Shown here in pieces: positions 21,464 through 35,679 of a stretch of DNA of 64,000 nt. This DNA is from Helopsaltes ochotensis. Lineage: Eukaryota; Chordata; Aves; Passeriformes; Locustellidae. A program made the translations under genes and the position numbers. The stretch covers positions 1-64,000 of the forward strand of contig VXBM01001674.1 in NCBI GenBank assembly GCA_013400155.1. Direction: 5' to 3'. The notes below the pieces were generated by a model. It had not been told where the DNA came from and made no database searches. It was given only the letters and a program-made list of their open reading frames with translations. Position 1 is the first letter of the stretch, and each line of letters begins with the position of its first letter.

Positions 21464-24400
21464 GTCTTTTCAAAGCAACATAAATAATATGTGATTCATG
21501 AAACAACATAATGGGACTTCTATATTCACATAAAGTAGAGTTCAAAATAATCTTTAAAAAAACCCACAAACCACAAAACAACAAAACCCAGGCAGATAGG
21601 GAGGGACATCTCTAGCATATCAACTGAATGTATTATAAGTATTGGATTTCTGTATTTTCCTGATATTTCTAAGAAAAAGTCAGTCATTTAACTAAATGGG
21701 CTTTCTGGGTCAAGTCATGGAATATATAATGTACCTCTGTTGGATAGACTGAATTTCATCCTTCTATTTCCATTGTCTGCAATCCATGGGAGGAATCTCT
21801 GTAGTCATCAATGGAGATGGATGTCAGAAAATAAAAGACAAGCTCTCTTTCTCTGATTCTCTATTCTGCTCAACCACATAGGAACTGAAATCCCATTTCC
21901 TACACTACTGAAGAGTGTCCCAAACATTAGGCCAAAGAGCATTCTAGAAAAAATCCTTTTTACAGAATTTGTTTTCCTACTCACACTAAACTGAAAAAAA
22001 CTAGAATGCAAGAGCCAGGAATCTGTAAAGGAGGCTCAATAGAGCAAGAGAATGGAATAAACAGAAAATGTTCTAAACAGCTCAGATGTCTAATCCATTG
22101 GATTATATTTCCATCTAGGAATTAAAGTACTTAAAATCCACTGTTGCACATTTTTTAGCTGTGAAACAGACAGGTTTGTGCACATCATTGTAGCTGGTGT
22201 ATTTTCCCATAAATAAAATTTGAAGCCCAAGTAGACCAATCAACACAGTCTTAAAATTATTACTTAAAAAATAATCCTGTGTAAGAACAAAAAACCCACA
22301 AAACCATACCCCCAAAAACTATCAGTAGAGGTCAATTATGAGAATTTTTGAAATTTATTGCAATATAATTTTGAAATCAAATATTATTTATGATCTTGCC
22401 AATCTATGATGTTCATGAAGGACATCTGAATCTTTAATTTATCTGAATACTTTTGCCATCTAAATGGCATCTTCGCATTTTTTTTGGAAAATGATTATTT
22501 AGCCAGAAATAAGAAACAGGCTCCAAACTGAATTTCTTTACCACACTGATTATAATTTCTTTTATTTTACTCAAATTGGTTATTTAAGTTGATTTTATCT
22601 TAAGAATTATCTGCATCCTATCCCTTGATATTAAAAAGAACCACATGAATTTGTTCACTTCAGTAATATCACAGAATATCTATGTGCACTTTATTCATTT
22701 GATATAAAAAAAATCTTATTTCAGTTCTCTTCATGCCCAACCTTTATGAAGGACAGCATGATGTCCTGCTGGTTTCTGATGTGAAAAAAGGATGTATGGG
22801 AGGTGCATTGTCAGAGTATTGCTCCAAGCTGGCCAGATCACATGCATAATCAGGTTTAAGATATGAAGAAACATAATGATGCAAAGACAGTTTTGTTCGT
22901 GAAGACACCACTTTCAACATGCTCCTATCATTTATAAGTGGTTATTGAGCTCCTGTAAATTATGTTGGCTGCTTACATTGCTGTCAAGTTATTCCTGCAG
23001 ACTAGGATGACAGTGCAGATGTTTGGTACTGCCAAATGTTCTGTGGTGGCATACAAAGATAAGGATGTCTTCAAAATCAGAAAAATCAAAATCTCATTAA
23101 TAGGCCCCTAACATTAGTATTTAATGGAGACACTGATGAGTTTTGCCCATTTCTTTCCCATTTTTTGATCATTTTGAGACTATTTTTATGTATTAAATAC
23201 ATTGCACAACAATGCTGGTTCTAGTTAGAGCAAAGTAGCAGTGAAGCTGTAAATGACACCATTTGGAAATGCAGAATGTCACCCATTTTCTTCAAGAATA
23301 TAATGCACTTACATAACTTTCCTCCAGAAATCTTTTGGATAAAAAATAACTGTCTCATGATTACACATTTCAGTAAATCTTGGTAACTACCAATTTTTGT
23401 ATAGAAAAATACATACAGATTTATCAATCAAAATTCAATAACTCAGGACAAAGAATCAAAAACATTAAATCTATCACAGTAGCTTTTCTGGAATAAACCA
23501 ATTTATATACGTAGGTATTTTATAACTGAAATGATCCCAGATTTGTGTGAAAACTAAAATTAGGTGTGTTAGAAAAAATTCAGAATTTTTCTGATATCTG
23601 AAATCTGATAGATTTCATTTTTATTTATTTAAAATACTGCCTTCCACTTGAAGAACAAAAGAAATGGCAAAATTATGTGGCCTTTTCATGACTCTAAGTT
23701 GCTATTTTCTTCCCCACTGGGACGTTAGAAGATAAATCAATTTTAGCAACTCCAGTAATTAAAAACTGGACTTAGGTGGTCAAACTATCTTACAGAGTAA
23801 GTGAGAAGCTGAAAGATTTTGTTTGTCTAGCAAAGATATTTCTTATAGAAATGAAAAACAAGTACAACCTGCTCTATATATAATGCAAGTTGTTAAAATA
23901 GACACAAGGTAAAGAAATGTGTTCCTGACACTTTTTTAGTTCACTTTTTGTTTTTCATTCCCTTCTCTTTCGATGAGACACTCCAATATCTTATGCATAA
24001 ATTGAATGTAATATTTAAATTACTTTCTACACAAATGTATTTTTGAGGTGACTTACACTAAAATACCTAATCTGAAAGTCATGCATGCAACATCTCAATG
24101 ACAAACTGAAAATGTGAAAACACATTCATAAAAAAAAACAGGAAAATTATGTCTTAGATACGTAATTTTATTATTTTGTCGTATTGCCTTTAGATATCTT
24201 TTCAGGACTTTTCAATAACAATGAAGACACTCTCCTCTGCCATACAAAGATTTCTCTTGTCCATTAGTTTTAATGCTATAAATCCAACTTCCTACTAGAC
24301 CATTATGTGAATAGACATAGCTGCTAGTGTGGTCATGCAAAAAAATGAACTCATTTTATTGTTTTCAAAGTATATGAAATTTTATCATATTTTTCATATA

Positions 24401-26970
24401 CTGTTTCTCTGGTATAAAGTTTATTTGACATGTAATAATATGAACTGCCACCTTTGGAAGGGCAAAGAATGAAACCCTAATATATGTACATATTTGTGTC
24501 TTATTCTGCCTTGGATTTGGTCATGCTGGTGGAAACAGTAAGTCAGTCACCCCATTCTGACAAGTTCTTTTTATTCTTTGCATTTAATAACTAGGCAGAT
24601 AGACTTTTTTTTAAGGTCAGATGTCATACACTGGAGACTCATCTTCTGCTGTCAAAGCTGTTAGTGCTGTCAGGTCTTTTCCATGTTTCTGAATTGGTAT
24701 GCAATGTTCCCATTAAATATTGTGTACATTGCTCCCCCTGGGAATTGTGATCCCTTTTATTCAGCATGTCTTGCATTGTAAGTGACATCACTGTGCGTGT
24801 CTCTATTCTTGTTAAAACTATTGCTTCAATTAACTCAGGGAAGAATACAAAGTTGAGCAGGCTGGTTAAGGATATTGGATGACTGTTGCCAAACAAGATT
24901 CCATGTTCTTTGTAACCCCATTTAACTAGTGCTTACTAGATTATCAAGTATTAAAAGAACAACCATACTCAAAAATAACTTACAAGGTTTTTTAATATGT
25001 TTACATATTTTGCTCATTTGATTTGTTTTCTATTTAAAAAATGATAAATTATTTCCCAGAAACAGAAACCACTTACTCAGATAATAAAAACCAAGTACTT
25101 CTGGAGACTGCATCAGAAGTAAATGTGTTTTGATTCTACGTGTTTCAATCCATATCTTTCTTTTCAGAGTTCCAAAAGTAAGAAAGTCTGTATTTTTAGG
25201 GTCTTTTATTCAAACAAGTCAACAGTTTAACTTTAAAATAAACACACATTAAAAGGATACGAAAGGTATTATTGAAGTTCTAAGATCACCTCATAACAAG
25301 AAATCAAAGAAAACCATATCTGTACCTATACTACAGTGCCAAGTAGTGATACGGCTCCGTTCACATCACAGACAAAACAAATATTCCATGAGGAAAATTA
25401 AACATTTTCTCTAAGTTTTCATATTTGATAATCCATCAAAACATGACTGTTACAGTGTGAAAAAAAATAACAGAAAAAAAAAAGTCTAAACCCCCAAAAT
25501 AAGAGATAACAGTCTGAAATACTATTTTAACAGTAGCAAGTAATAGCACCTCCTTCCTTTGTCCCAAGAAACTCACCTGAGAAACTCATCTGCAATCCTT
25601 ATTTACCTTTGTCCTGGCTGTTACACTTACAAAAAAGCTGAAAAGCGCTACCATGTCCAGTAACAAGACTGTGCTTTGAATTCCATTACAGACAATTTGT
25701 AATACCCTAAACATTTCAAGTCTTTTGGAATTGTCTGAAGTAAGGTTTTTCCTAGTTCAAATAGTTCTATCATTACTTGAATGTTGAGTCAAATTGTTGG
25801 TTGCCATTTCTTGAAAGCCACAGTGCCAGAATAAGGGATGTTTTTACTCTTTTTTTAACAGCTTTTAACAAACTTGTTATTATCCTTGAATTCCATTCAG
25901 CATGACAAAAATATTTTCTTTCTTAATAAACATTCTGATTACTCTTTTAATATAATCAGTTTTATCTACCGTAATTATGAATTTCTAATAAGTTTCTGTA
26001 AGAATTCTGAAAGGTCAGTTGGTATAATTTGAACTATTTTCAAATCCTTCCAGTTAAAAAGGTCAGGGTATGTTTTTATATTTTTAAATTTATTTTTATT
26101 TATTTTAAAGTGCTGCTATTTTAATTTCTATTAATTTTTAAAACTCTTCAGGAATCAAACATCCATTAGAACAGAGGTCATGTTTTGAATTCATGACAGA
26201 CAAGCTTCCAACATGTTTTTCTTCTTAAGTTATTATCTGACTGTGAAAGATCACTTTTTAGATGACCAGCTCCTAGAAGGTTCAAAGACTGTTTATTGTT
26301 GTGGTTTTTTGTTTTTTTTCTTTGCTTTGCTTCTTTTTTTCTTTGCTTTTCCTCTTGCTTCCTGAAGATGGTAGAGTTATCTTAAAAAGACATCCATATT
26401 AGTGGCAGCAGTACAGAAGACATTGTTTTAGAAAGGTTGTTGGTTCTTAAACATGTTAAATATTTTTTTCACAACTAACAGTAATGGTATGTCTTTCACT
26501 AGATATTTTATGATGCTATGCACACCTCACCTTCTACTGCTGATTTCATATAAGAAACATATTCTTAAAATGAAATAATAAAAAAATTTTATAGAGTTTA
26601 TTTGACTATACAAAAGAGAAAAAATTACATTGCTAATGTTAATTCATGTTGAAATGACAGGATGGAAAAAGAATAAACAAAATTGTAGAACACTATTACT
26701 ACTAAAGTTTCAGTCATTAAAAAGCATGCGCAAAGGTCTCTGAAAGTAACTTGAAAACCCAAAAAATGTTGTAAATAGACACTAGATTAGACTCAAGAGA
26801 ACATTTTGCGAACTTAACTTTCCATGATATTACAACAACTTCAAATAATTTTTCATGGAAAAAAACAGTAAAGAAAAAAAGTTTTAAAGATTTTAAAGAA
26901 TGTCACAATATTTAAGTGGAATGTTATTTGTGAATACAAGGAAGAATTTGCTAAAAAAAAAATCCTTCAC
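21464..26970. other. Intronic stretch without recognised features
   Basis: AT-rich intron sequence. Short A/C-rich patches occur near 21556-21590 and 22287-22315. I see no exon, LTR or CR1 fragment here. Confidence 0.55.
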
Positions 26971-27265
26971 ATCACAGAATCACAGAATCGTGAGGATACG
27001 AAGGTATCTCTGGAGATAATCACGGCCAACTCCCTTGATTAAGCAGTTCATTTCAATCCACCTCACTCTCCAGCCATCTAACTCATGCTTCTTGACCTTA
27101 CCTATGAGGATATTATGGGAGACAGTGTCAAAAGCCCTTCAGAAGTCAAGCATCTACTGCTCTTCCCAGGTATCTATCTCCTTCAAATATCTGAGCTGCC
27201 AGGACTTTATTTGCACTAAGTTCAGAGAAGAAAGCAGTTCTAAGACTTTGCCAACTTCTTCATTC
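26971..27265 (-). mobile_element. CR1 LINE 3' fragment
   Basis: The plus strand begins with the reversed CR1 tail ATCACAGAATCACAGAATC, followed by a diverged CTCTGGAGATAATCACGGCC (the CR1 3' UTR). CTTGACCTTACCTATGAGG and GACAGTGTCAAAAGCCCTTC come next, both typical of CR1. The element therefore reads on the minus strand, with its 3' end at 26971 and its 5' end truncated near 27265. Part of the 3' UTR is missing between the two blocks. Short open frames here are shadows. Confidence 0.85.
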
Positions 27266-30200
27266 ATTGCTTAAAATTAATCAGATTAGTTTTACCTACC
27301 TGTACTACGAGGAGAGGATACACAACATATAGATAGATATCCAAGTTGTGTAAGTTCCAGGTCTACTTAATGAGATGAACTCCCAACTAGACTTCACCTC
27401 CCAAGTCCTCAAGAGGTGACATTGTTGCCTGATGTAGAAAGTATTCCAGTGTCATCAATTCAAGCTTGTAGATACAGTTAGCATCATTATATAATTGAGT
27501 AAAAATATCTTTAAACAGGAGCATTTTAAAAAAGGTTTGAAAATTAGTCATTTCGAGAATCACACGTAGTATAAATGACCAGATGTTCTGTCAGAATTAA
27601 AAGGCTCTGCGAATTTATTTTCCATTTCATTCTAATGCTTTCTTATTTAAACTTTGTGCAGGTAGTCTGTTATGTCCCTTATTTAACAAATATTTAACAA
27701 ATTATTTAACAACCAATTTTTATTCATCCTGGTTGAAAATTGCTTTCAAAGAAAGGAAGTGTAATCTTCTTTCTTTAATTTAATATCTTAGGCCATTCTT
27801 CTAAGATTCTGAAAGGTGATCCAGTCTACCCATGTCAGATATGAGCCTTAACTAGCAAGTATAGGAAATACCAAGGAATTTTATTTACTTCAGTCTAAGG
27901 TAGAAGTAAATAAAGTAAAACAAGGCAGTGGTTTCAGACAATGCAAAAGTGACACTATGTTTCCAGAAGCGTCCTATCCACCAAGACACGTAAAACTCTT
28001 GCACAGGAGTCTCCACTGTTTTGTTTCATCAAGTTGAGAAAACATTCAGCTGAGAATATGAGAAAAGGAAGAGTAGGCTGAAATTTAGGATAGAAAAGAT
28101 AAGAAACACACCTCAGCAGAGAATTGCTGGTTACCTTTTCCCCAATGTTCAGCACAGATGATGATGACCCCAGTTTCGCTCTTCTGAAGTGAGTACTGTA
28201 ACCATCACATTATTATCCAGCACAATGACGAGGTCAAAAGAAGCTAGTTATAGGCCTGACACTGTCTGGCTTCTGAGGTCTCCCAAGAGATTTAGGTTCT
28301 CAGATCTTTATCCAAAACCTGCCTGTGTTGTATCTCAGTGCAGCAGGTAGGTAAGGAGGTGGCATTGCACCCATCCCCTCAACCTCCAATTAATCTTAGG
28401 TTTTGTGGTTGTTATTTTCTTCTGTTCTTTCTCACAACCTGTCTTGTTTGCAGTAAGAAAAGCACCTGCTGTGAGTTTAAGCATGCTCGCAGTAGTTAGC
28501 TATTACTCAGTTTTGCTTACTCAGTGTATTTTTCAGCTTGTGTTTTTCTCTGATCTCTCATGTTCCCAAGAACTGAAAATATAAAACTATGATTTGATTT
28601 AGTGCTACTTGACATTTAGAGACTTAGCCCTTCTTTTTTGACCCTCTCCTATCATGAGTCTACAAGGACTTGAACCAGACAAATACTCCAAATAAGAGAA
28701 TCAAAGAATACATCATTAAAAATTTTGTTTCATGTTTACATATTTCAAAAAAATAATAAAAATACATAGGTGCTGGAAAACTTTTTAATAGAGTTATCTT
28801 TCAAAAATATTAGGTAAGAGCAGGTCTGTTTCTGATAACGACAACTAAGAAAAAAGGAGTTTGCACAGACAAAAGTATCTACCTACTTACATACAAAAAA
28901 AAAAAAGATTGAAAGCGGTTTGAAATCAAATTTGCAGCAACCCCTCACAGGTTTAAAAGAAAATCTTTACGAAACATTAAAATGGTTCTCTGGATAAAGG
29001 AATCTTCTATAATTGCATCTGTGGGTTTAGAGGTTGTTCAAGTTTGGGTTTTTTCCCCTTTTTTTCTAACAATTAGTTCTCAGCACATTTTTAACAGACA
29101 GAGGTCTTAATGAGACTGAAGTATACGGGAGACATTTTACTGAATCAGAGCCAACTGTCCAACACCTTAGAGAATCAAGTGTCAAATTAATTTATTTTTT
29201 TATCGACCCTATAATTTTGAAAAGAAACGATTTATATCTTTATGTGTAGATTATCTAGTCACTTTCTCTGACACAGACAAACAGCCTTACAGAGAAAAAC
29301 AGAAATTTTCCTTATTTATATATTTATGTCTACAATACCAAACATTTCCGGGGACCTGCCAAGCCCAACAGTCAGTTTCAGCTTCTGTGTGGTACTGTTC
29401 TTTTCCTTTTGATTAACTTGTTATAGAGATGTTGATATATTTTAGCATTTAAAAGAAATAAAGTAATATAATACTATCTCAGAAGTTCAGTGTATTTTAG
29501 ACCAAATCATTATTGTTTAGACAGGACTTTTGATTCCAGTTACTAATTTAAAATATTTTGCTGCAATTGTCCCACTATATTGTCTTTTGTCTCCATTCTT
29601 TTGTGGTTTGTGCCCAGCATAGTTGCAAGAGAAATATACAAGCCTATATAAACATTGGCATTATCTTTCACTGTGTTTTTATGTCCCATAATCCTTCTCC
29701 CCCATTTTAACAATTCTTAGCTCTTATTAAAAAAAAAAAAAAAGGCAAAACAGCAAAACAAACCCACCAAAAAACCCAAACAAAAGAACCAAAAGAACCC
29801 CATAGAAATAAAATGTTTTCTTTTAAAGAAATTTTTAAAAGAAGGGTGCTTGATTTCATTTTAAGTGAATCAACTAAATTTAAGTATTTCTGTGAGAAAC
29901 ATACTTTTTCTTATTTTCCTAATACTGTCAGTGAGATTTGAGGGTTCTCCTAGAGGGAACTTCACCTGAACTAGGCTTCTGCTCTGGAGCACTCCCTGAA
30001 AGAGTCTCTTTTCCTTGCTAAATTCTTACTTCTTACAGAGCCTGCTGAGAAAAGGCTTCTGCTTACTTCACACCCTTCTTGTTTTCTAGTCAACCCCTGG
30101 CTATAAAGTTACTGAAAACCATAAAGGGGATTTCAAAATGAATCATGGTTCATGTTCATGGAAAGACCAACAGCTCTAATTTTATGGGACTTCTATTGTT

Positions 30201-33200
30201 CATACTTCAACCCTTTGGGAGATATAAACAAGAAAGACTTTCTAGTAGAACCTTAGATATGTCCATAGAGAAAGTAAAAATGAAAAATTGTGCTTCAGAG
30301 TTTTTCTTTTTACTCAGCAGCCATCTAAGGGTTCAGGAATCCCCTATAACTCATGTGTCCTCTGTCCTGTCAGCAACCTCTTCCATGTAGTCTTGTTCCT
30401 GACTTCATTTGTGAGACCCAAGACCTCAGCCATAGTTCATTCACACCCACTCTCTCCTTTATTTTAAAGAACAAGGTGCCACTAAGAATCTTTAACGTGC
30501 ACTTCTCCTTGGATTCTGCTAGACTATTCTTCTGCAGTTAGTTCCATTCAGTGGGATATGACCAATCCTTCACTCTTCTTGGCTAGCATGGAGACAAGCT
30601 CATGTGGTTCCCCATGTGAACAAAGCATCTTGGATACACAACAGAGTACATTCTTCACAGCAAGGTAAAGGGATAAATTATATTTTCTTCTACACGAAGG
30701 AAAATTATAAGAAACACAAAATTACTTATGTCTTTTTAAGCTTTAATATTCTAACAGTCAGTATACATAGCACTGAAGAAGACTCAAAAAATCATCTGTT
30801 CTCTTTTTGTCTATACAGCAGTGTTCTCACTGCTAACTATTTAGTGTAGTCTTTTCTGTTGTGTTTGAATGCTCAGATTAGATTTTAGGATATAATCTGC
30901 ACTCAGTAAATAAGGATCAATAAACATTTGACAAGAATCTTATGTATCAATTCAACACATAAATTAAATATATATAGATTTTGAAAAGGGCATTTCTTCA
31001 ATGTATTTAAATGCAATTCTCTTCAATTTGATCACAAAGACATTAATGAACAAACAAGCATGTATCAAGTTCTTATTCAAGTTTAACAAACCACTACTTT
31101 GAATAGTCGGGGCTTGGTATAAACACAGCTGTGATAGTTTTTGTTTGTCTGTTCCACGACCATAAAAAAGTTCTGTCTTCTAAAGGCTGAAATCCCTACT
31201 TCTTCACTGAAAACTTAGTGTGCAGGGTTTGATCCTTCAACTTTGTGCTAACATTTACACGGGAAATAAACCAAATAACACCAAAAATTCAGAAGACAAG
31301 GTAGTTTATGGCAAATAATGCAGAATTATTCAGAATCAATGCATTTTAAAATGATTAAAATATGTTAATGAACTGATCTTTTGTACATCACGCAATATAT
31401 AGAACTGGTTTTCACCAATACCTCTGTTTGTTAATACCAGTGAGAAAGGTATTCTCCCTGCAGCAGACACTGCTCTTTAGAAACAGACAATTGTTTTTCT
31501 TTTACTGTTTTTCTAGGTCTTTGACAAGATTTTCTTTTCTATGAGGAAACAAATGTATGTCATTTCAGTCTATTCCACAATAATGATCATGGTATTTGTG
31601 AAAACTTGCATACCCATCTGTGTACAGAAGGTAGGCCGAGAAATGGAGATGTGAAATTTGAGCCCAAAAATTTGGTAGATAAGGATTAGAATCACTTAAG
31701 AAAAAATATCACTGCTGAGAAGTAAACATAAAAATTCCATTTTCCACATTCATGCAAAGCCTAGAATTTGCTCACACAAACCTAGATTCACACTATCATG
31801 AATTAAGTTTGAATATTCTTATCCGAAAAATGTTCTGGGGATTTCAAAATAGATGATTTAAAGAAAAAGGTAAGTACCTTTTATAGCAATGTAATTAGAG
31901 TATGAAAAATAAGGAAATCTCTCAAACATAGCTAAACACTAGTAGAGGCATGATTTTAGATAAGTTAATGAAGAAGAAAATATATGCATGTACAATGTGT
32001 TGTTATTTATTTGTTCTTCCTTTTTAGAAAGCTGTTTTGAAAGTAGATACTATTTATTTCTTTTTAATGGGTTCTTTGTTCTTGGCACAAAACATGTTTT
32101 CCATATCAGACTAGTTTCTAAACACATGAGCTTATCTTTTACTGGGCAAGTTGCATGTCAGCTTAGTGATAGCCACATGCACAATACCCGTGTCACAGAT
32201 TGTAAGCCTTCCCTTCAATGTACACTTACAGCTTGCATTCAGATACTCTTGTTGCTCAGCCTCTGTCATATAAAAGCACTGAAGCTTTAAATAATTAACT
32301 AATTACAAAAAAACCACCACAAACCCAAAACAACAACAATAGGAGGCAATCTGTGCAGTAACTTAAAGGGCATGGTATAAAAAAAACCCAAAAAACTTAA
32401 TAAGTACTCTAACAGTTGGAGGTCCTTTCATCTTAAACCTTATCACCAAATTCAGCCTCAATTCCACATGGTGGTTATCTAGTTCCGATTTGGTTGTGTC
32501 TGCCTTTTCTTTACTTAAGAGTCTGAGTATTTTATCTGCTCCTGGCATTCAATTTTGCTCTTTCCCATTCTACCTGTAATTCTACTATTTTTAGAAGCCA
32601 ATCACACCTTTGAACATAACTGTCCAGCCAGTCCATGTGCAAAATACACAGTGAGCTTCAGAAAATGATTATGGCACAATGTGCAATCAGACCTTGAAAC
32701 TGTTTCAAAAGTAACCTTCAGCCCGTTCGTCCTTAGGCAGTATACAAGAATCTCTGATGCTCATACATACAAAACAGTCAGTTCTGACCAAGAGGATTTG
32801 AAGGTGATTCCTGGGTTACCAGGGAGAACAAAGATACACGGTATAAATAAGAGAATACATGAACGCAATCAACTTAAGGAAATATGACATTTCATGTCCC
32901 TGCATCAAAGGGTCAAAGATTACTGCTTCATGCGGCATAGGAGATAGAATACACCAAGAGGAGCTAATGGATGAAAATATTGACGACTTTTAAAATTTTC
33001 TTTTCTGTTTTGCACTGCAACTGGTATATCTACTATTTAACATGAGTCTGAGTATTACTTCAAAAACACTGCCCAGAATAAATAGTGAAATAAATTAAGG
33101 TATAGTCAGGTCTACAGAAAAAAATCAAACTGTTTCAAGGATGTTTTTCATTTTTTTTACAAGCTCTACATTCATGATCATTTTGATTGTATTTGAGTAA

Positions 33201-35018
33201 GCAATCATCTTTTTCAGGGATATGCACAAACTGCCTGGTACCACAAGAAGACATTATAAGAAATATAACAAAGTTACAGCAGTGTCTTTCAGGAAAAAGT
33301 GATATAAGCAGCGGATGATCAAAGAATCATGACCACATAACATGGGTTATGGCACAGTTTCTGATGCTATCATGTTTATTTTTAGAAATTTATTATATTG
33401 GCAGCACCTAAGAATGGGAATCTGATCTATTCCTTTCATGTTATTTTTAAACTTCAGGTTGCAAAACACCATTCCTGTTCTCCTGCTTATGCCAATTCTA
33501 ATGCAGACATAAGTAAAATGGATTCATTTGCTGGAGTCTATAACTATGATCTGCAAACACTGCTTTCAGTCTGATGTGTGAAATGCTTTCTCTCAGTCCA
33601 GAGTTGCATGTTTGCTAGAATGGGTTAAAAGAAGGAATTTTACCTCTGATTTATCATTGTACAGTTCAAGGCAAGTTCTCCCAGTTCCCTATCCTGTGTT
33701 CTAATCTATCGTTAAAAGGGAAATGGGAAAAGAAAAAATTCAGGGGTCAAAAATTTTGCAGGGGTTTCAAGTCAGTAAACACTTCATATGATCTGAAATT
33801 TTCAGATGAAGTCACAACCAAGCTATAACTTCTAAATAAAGCTGAACACACAACAATAAAAAAAATAATATGGAAAAAACAGAGCAATTATTATTTCAAA
33901 TTACTGATGTTGAAAGAATTGAGAATCAGGAGTTATGGCTTGACATAAGATCTCACCTTACACTTCAGGATGGAATAACCATTTCTTTCTTTTTTTTTTT
34001 TTTCCTAAACAGTGAGTAGTGTTAAATATGTTCTGAAGTACTCATGACTTTGGATGACTCCAAATAGGGAATACTTGTCGGCATTCAGTAATTTCTTGGT
34101 CTTACAGGATAACAAATTTTCTCTGCAGTAGTCTTAGATGCTTCAATATTAAAAATGCTACTTTAATGAGGAAATCTCAGATTTTACAGGACAGAAAAGA
34201 CTCAGTGCCCAAGGGAAACGTCCTTGCAAGAAGAAATTTCTTGTAACAGCTGCTCTTAGAAATGTTTGACCTTATTTCAACTGTATAAAAAAATCAGGGA
34301 ACTGTGTAAAACATTAAAAAAAAGGTGTAAAAGTAGCATAGGAAGAAATTAACATTCTACTCAATAGTTCTTCCCTTTTTGTCTGTTCTCTTGGCTATTA
34401 GGATCATCATTATTTTAAAGGCCAGTACTGCAAACCATACATTCTGCTGAGCAACATTATCTTATTCTGAAAGATAAAAATTTAAAAGATGTTACAATTT
34501 AGGATTGCAAGAGATGTAAAAAGTTTGGTTTCTTTTTTCACTAGTCCATATTTTCCTAAAGTAATTTGCTTTTTATTTATATCAGAGGATGTTCATTGAG
34601 AAATGGCATAACTTATACCTGCAATTTCTCCAAAACTTGTATTTTCTTAATTAAAAAAAAAGGTATGATAGTTCAAAGTAATGAAGGCTTATTATTTATA
34701 AGGGACAACTTTTATCTATTTCTTACTAATTTTGTAAATAGGAATTTCAGTTCCAGGTAAGCACCCATTTTATATATACCAATTTGAAAAATAAACTGTG
34801 TAGGTTCCAGCAAATACTTAGTTTTCTATTTAGTAAGTGAACAGTATGGGAGAAAGGCAGAGAAATATTAAAATATTTCTATTTGTATTAAGAGTATGTT
34901 TTCTTCACTTGGCCAAAATTGGAAATTTCTTAAACTAACTTCCTGTTGAATAAAATAATCCCATATGGTATAAAAGGTCACCTATGGATACTTCAATTAA
35001 AAACAAAATAAATATATG
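27266..35018. other. Intronic stretch without recognised genes
   Basis: AT-rich intron sequence. It contains a triple direct repeat of TATTTAACAAA-like units near 27681-27712 and an A-run-plus-A/C tract at 29728-29802. No exon or classified mobile element was recognised. Confidence 0.55.
29728..29802. repeat. A-run followed by A/C-rich tract
   Basis: An A run from about 29728 to 29742 leads into CAAAACAAACCCACC-like sequence with very few T and G. It is the same composition class as the tracts at 13763 and 18918. Confidence 0.7.
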
Positions 35019-35679
35019 TGTCCATTTTGACTTTCTTCATAATGGCTGGTATGGGCTGTATTTTGGAGTTGTGCTGAACAAAGGTTAATGGAGATGTTTT
35101 TGTTATTGTTGAGTGATAGTTACAGAGACAAGGCCTTTTCTGGGGACAAAGCTGGGGGTGCAAGGGAGATTGGGAGGAGACAGATGGGAGAGGTGACCCC
35201 AAGTGAACAAAGGAATATTCTAGATCATATGACATCATGCTCAGCATATAAAGTGGAGGGAATAAGAAGGAAGGAGAGGGAGATTTAGACTGATGGTGTT
35301 TGTCTTCCCAAATAACTGTAACATGGGATGCCTCCCTGCTCCCCTGGAGATGGCTGAACATATGCTTGCTCATGGGAAACACTGAATTAAGGGGGGTTTT
35401 TGGTTTGTTTTGTGGTGGGTTTTTTTTGTTTTGGTTTGTGGTTGTTTTTTCTTTTTTTTTTTTTTTTTGGTTTTTTGTTTTGTTTTGTTGGTTTCTTTTT
35501 TGTTTGTTTGTTTTTTGTTTTTTGTTTTTTTTGCTTTGCTTTTGTATGTGGTTTTTGCTTTCATTATTAGACTGTCTTTATCTCAGCTCAAGTTTTCTGG
35601 CTTTTATCTTTCCTGTTTTCTCCCTGATCTTACAGGTACAGAAGTGAGTGAGTGGCTGAGTGGGGCTTGATGAAACCAA
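35019..35679 (+). mobile_element. Avian ERV LTR, 5' part shortened, with internal T/G expansion
   Basis: This matches, from memory, an abundant avian LTR. Landmarks in order are TCTTCATAATGGCTGGTATG, CAAGGCCTTTTCTGGGG, GTGACCCCAAGTGAACAAAG, CATATGACATCATGCTCAGC, the TATA box TATAAAG (35247-35253), GGATGCCTCCCTGCTCCCCT, GGAGATGGCTGAACATATGC and ATTAGACTGTCTTTATCTCA. The usual start TGTCC is followed by a deletion. The 3' end is approximate and no clear target duplication was found. A tract of T and G (35390-35560) sits between the TATA-proximal part and the AGACTGTCTTTATC block, where other copies have a short T-rich stretch. It is antisense to NLGN4. Confidence 0.82.
35390..35560. repeat. T/G-only tract inside an LTR
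   Basis: About 170 bases of T and G with very few C and A, made of TTTTG and TTTG-like units. Open frames on both strands (35300-35647, 35370-35564) are compositional artefacts. It lies inside the LTR at 35019-35679, so it probably grew there after insertion. Confidence 0.88.

Noticed and set aside
35300..35647. 115-codon Phe-rich frame and its reverse Lys-rich partner
   Set aside because: Both are products of the T/G tract inside an LTR.
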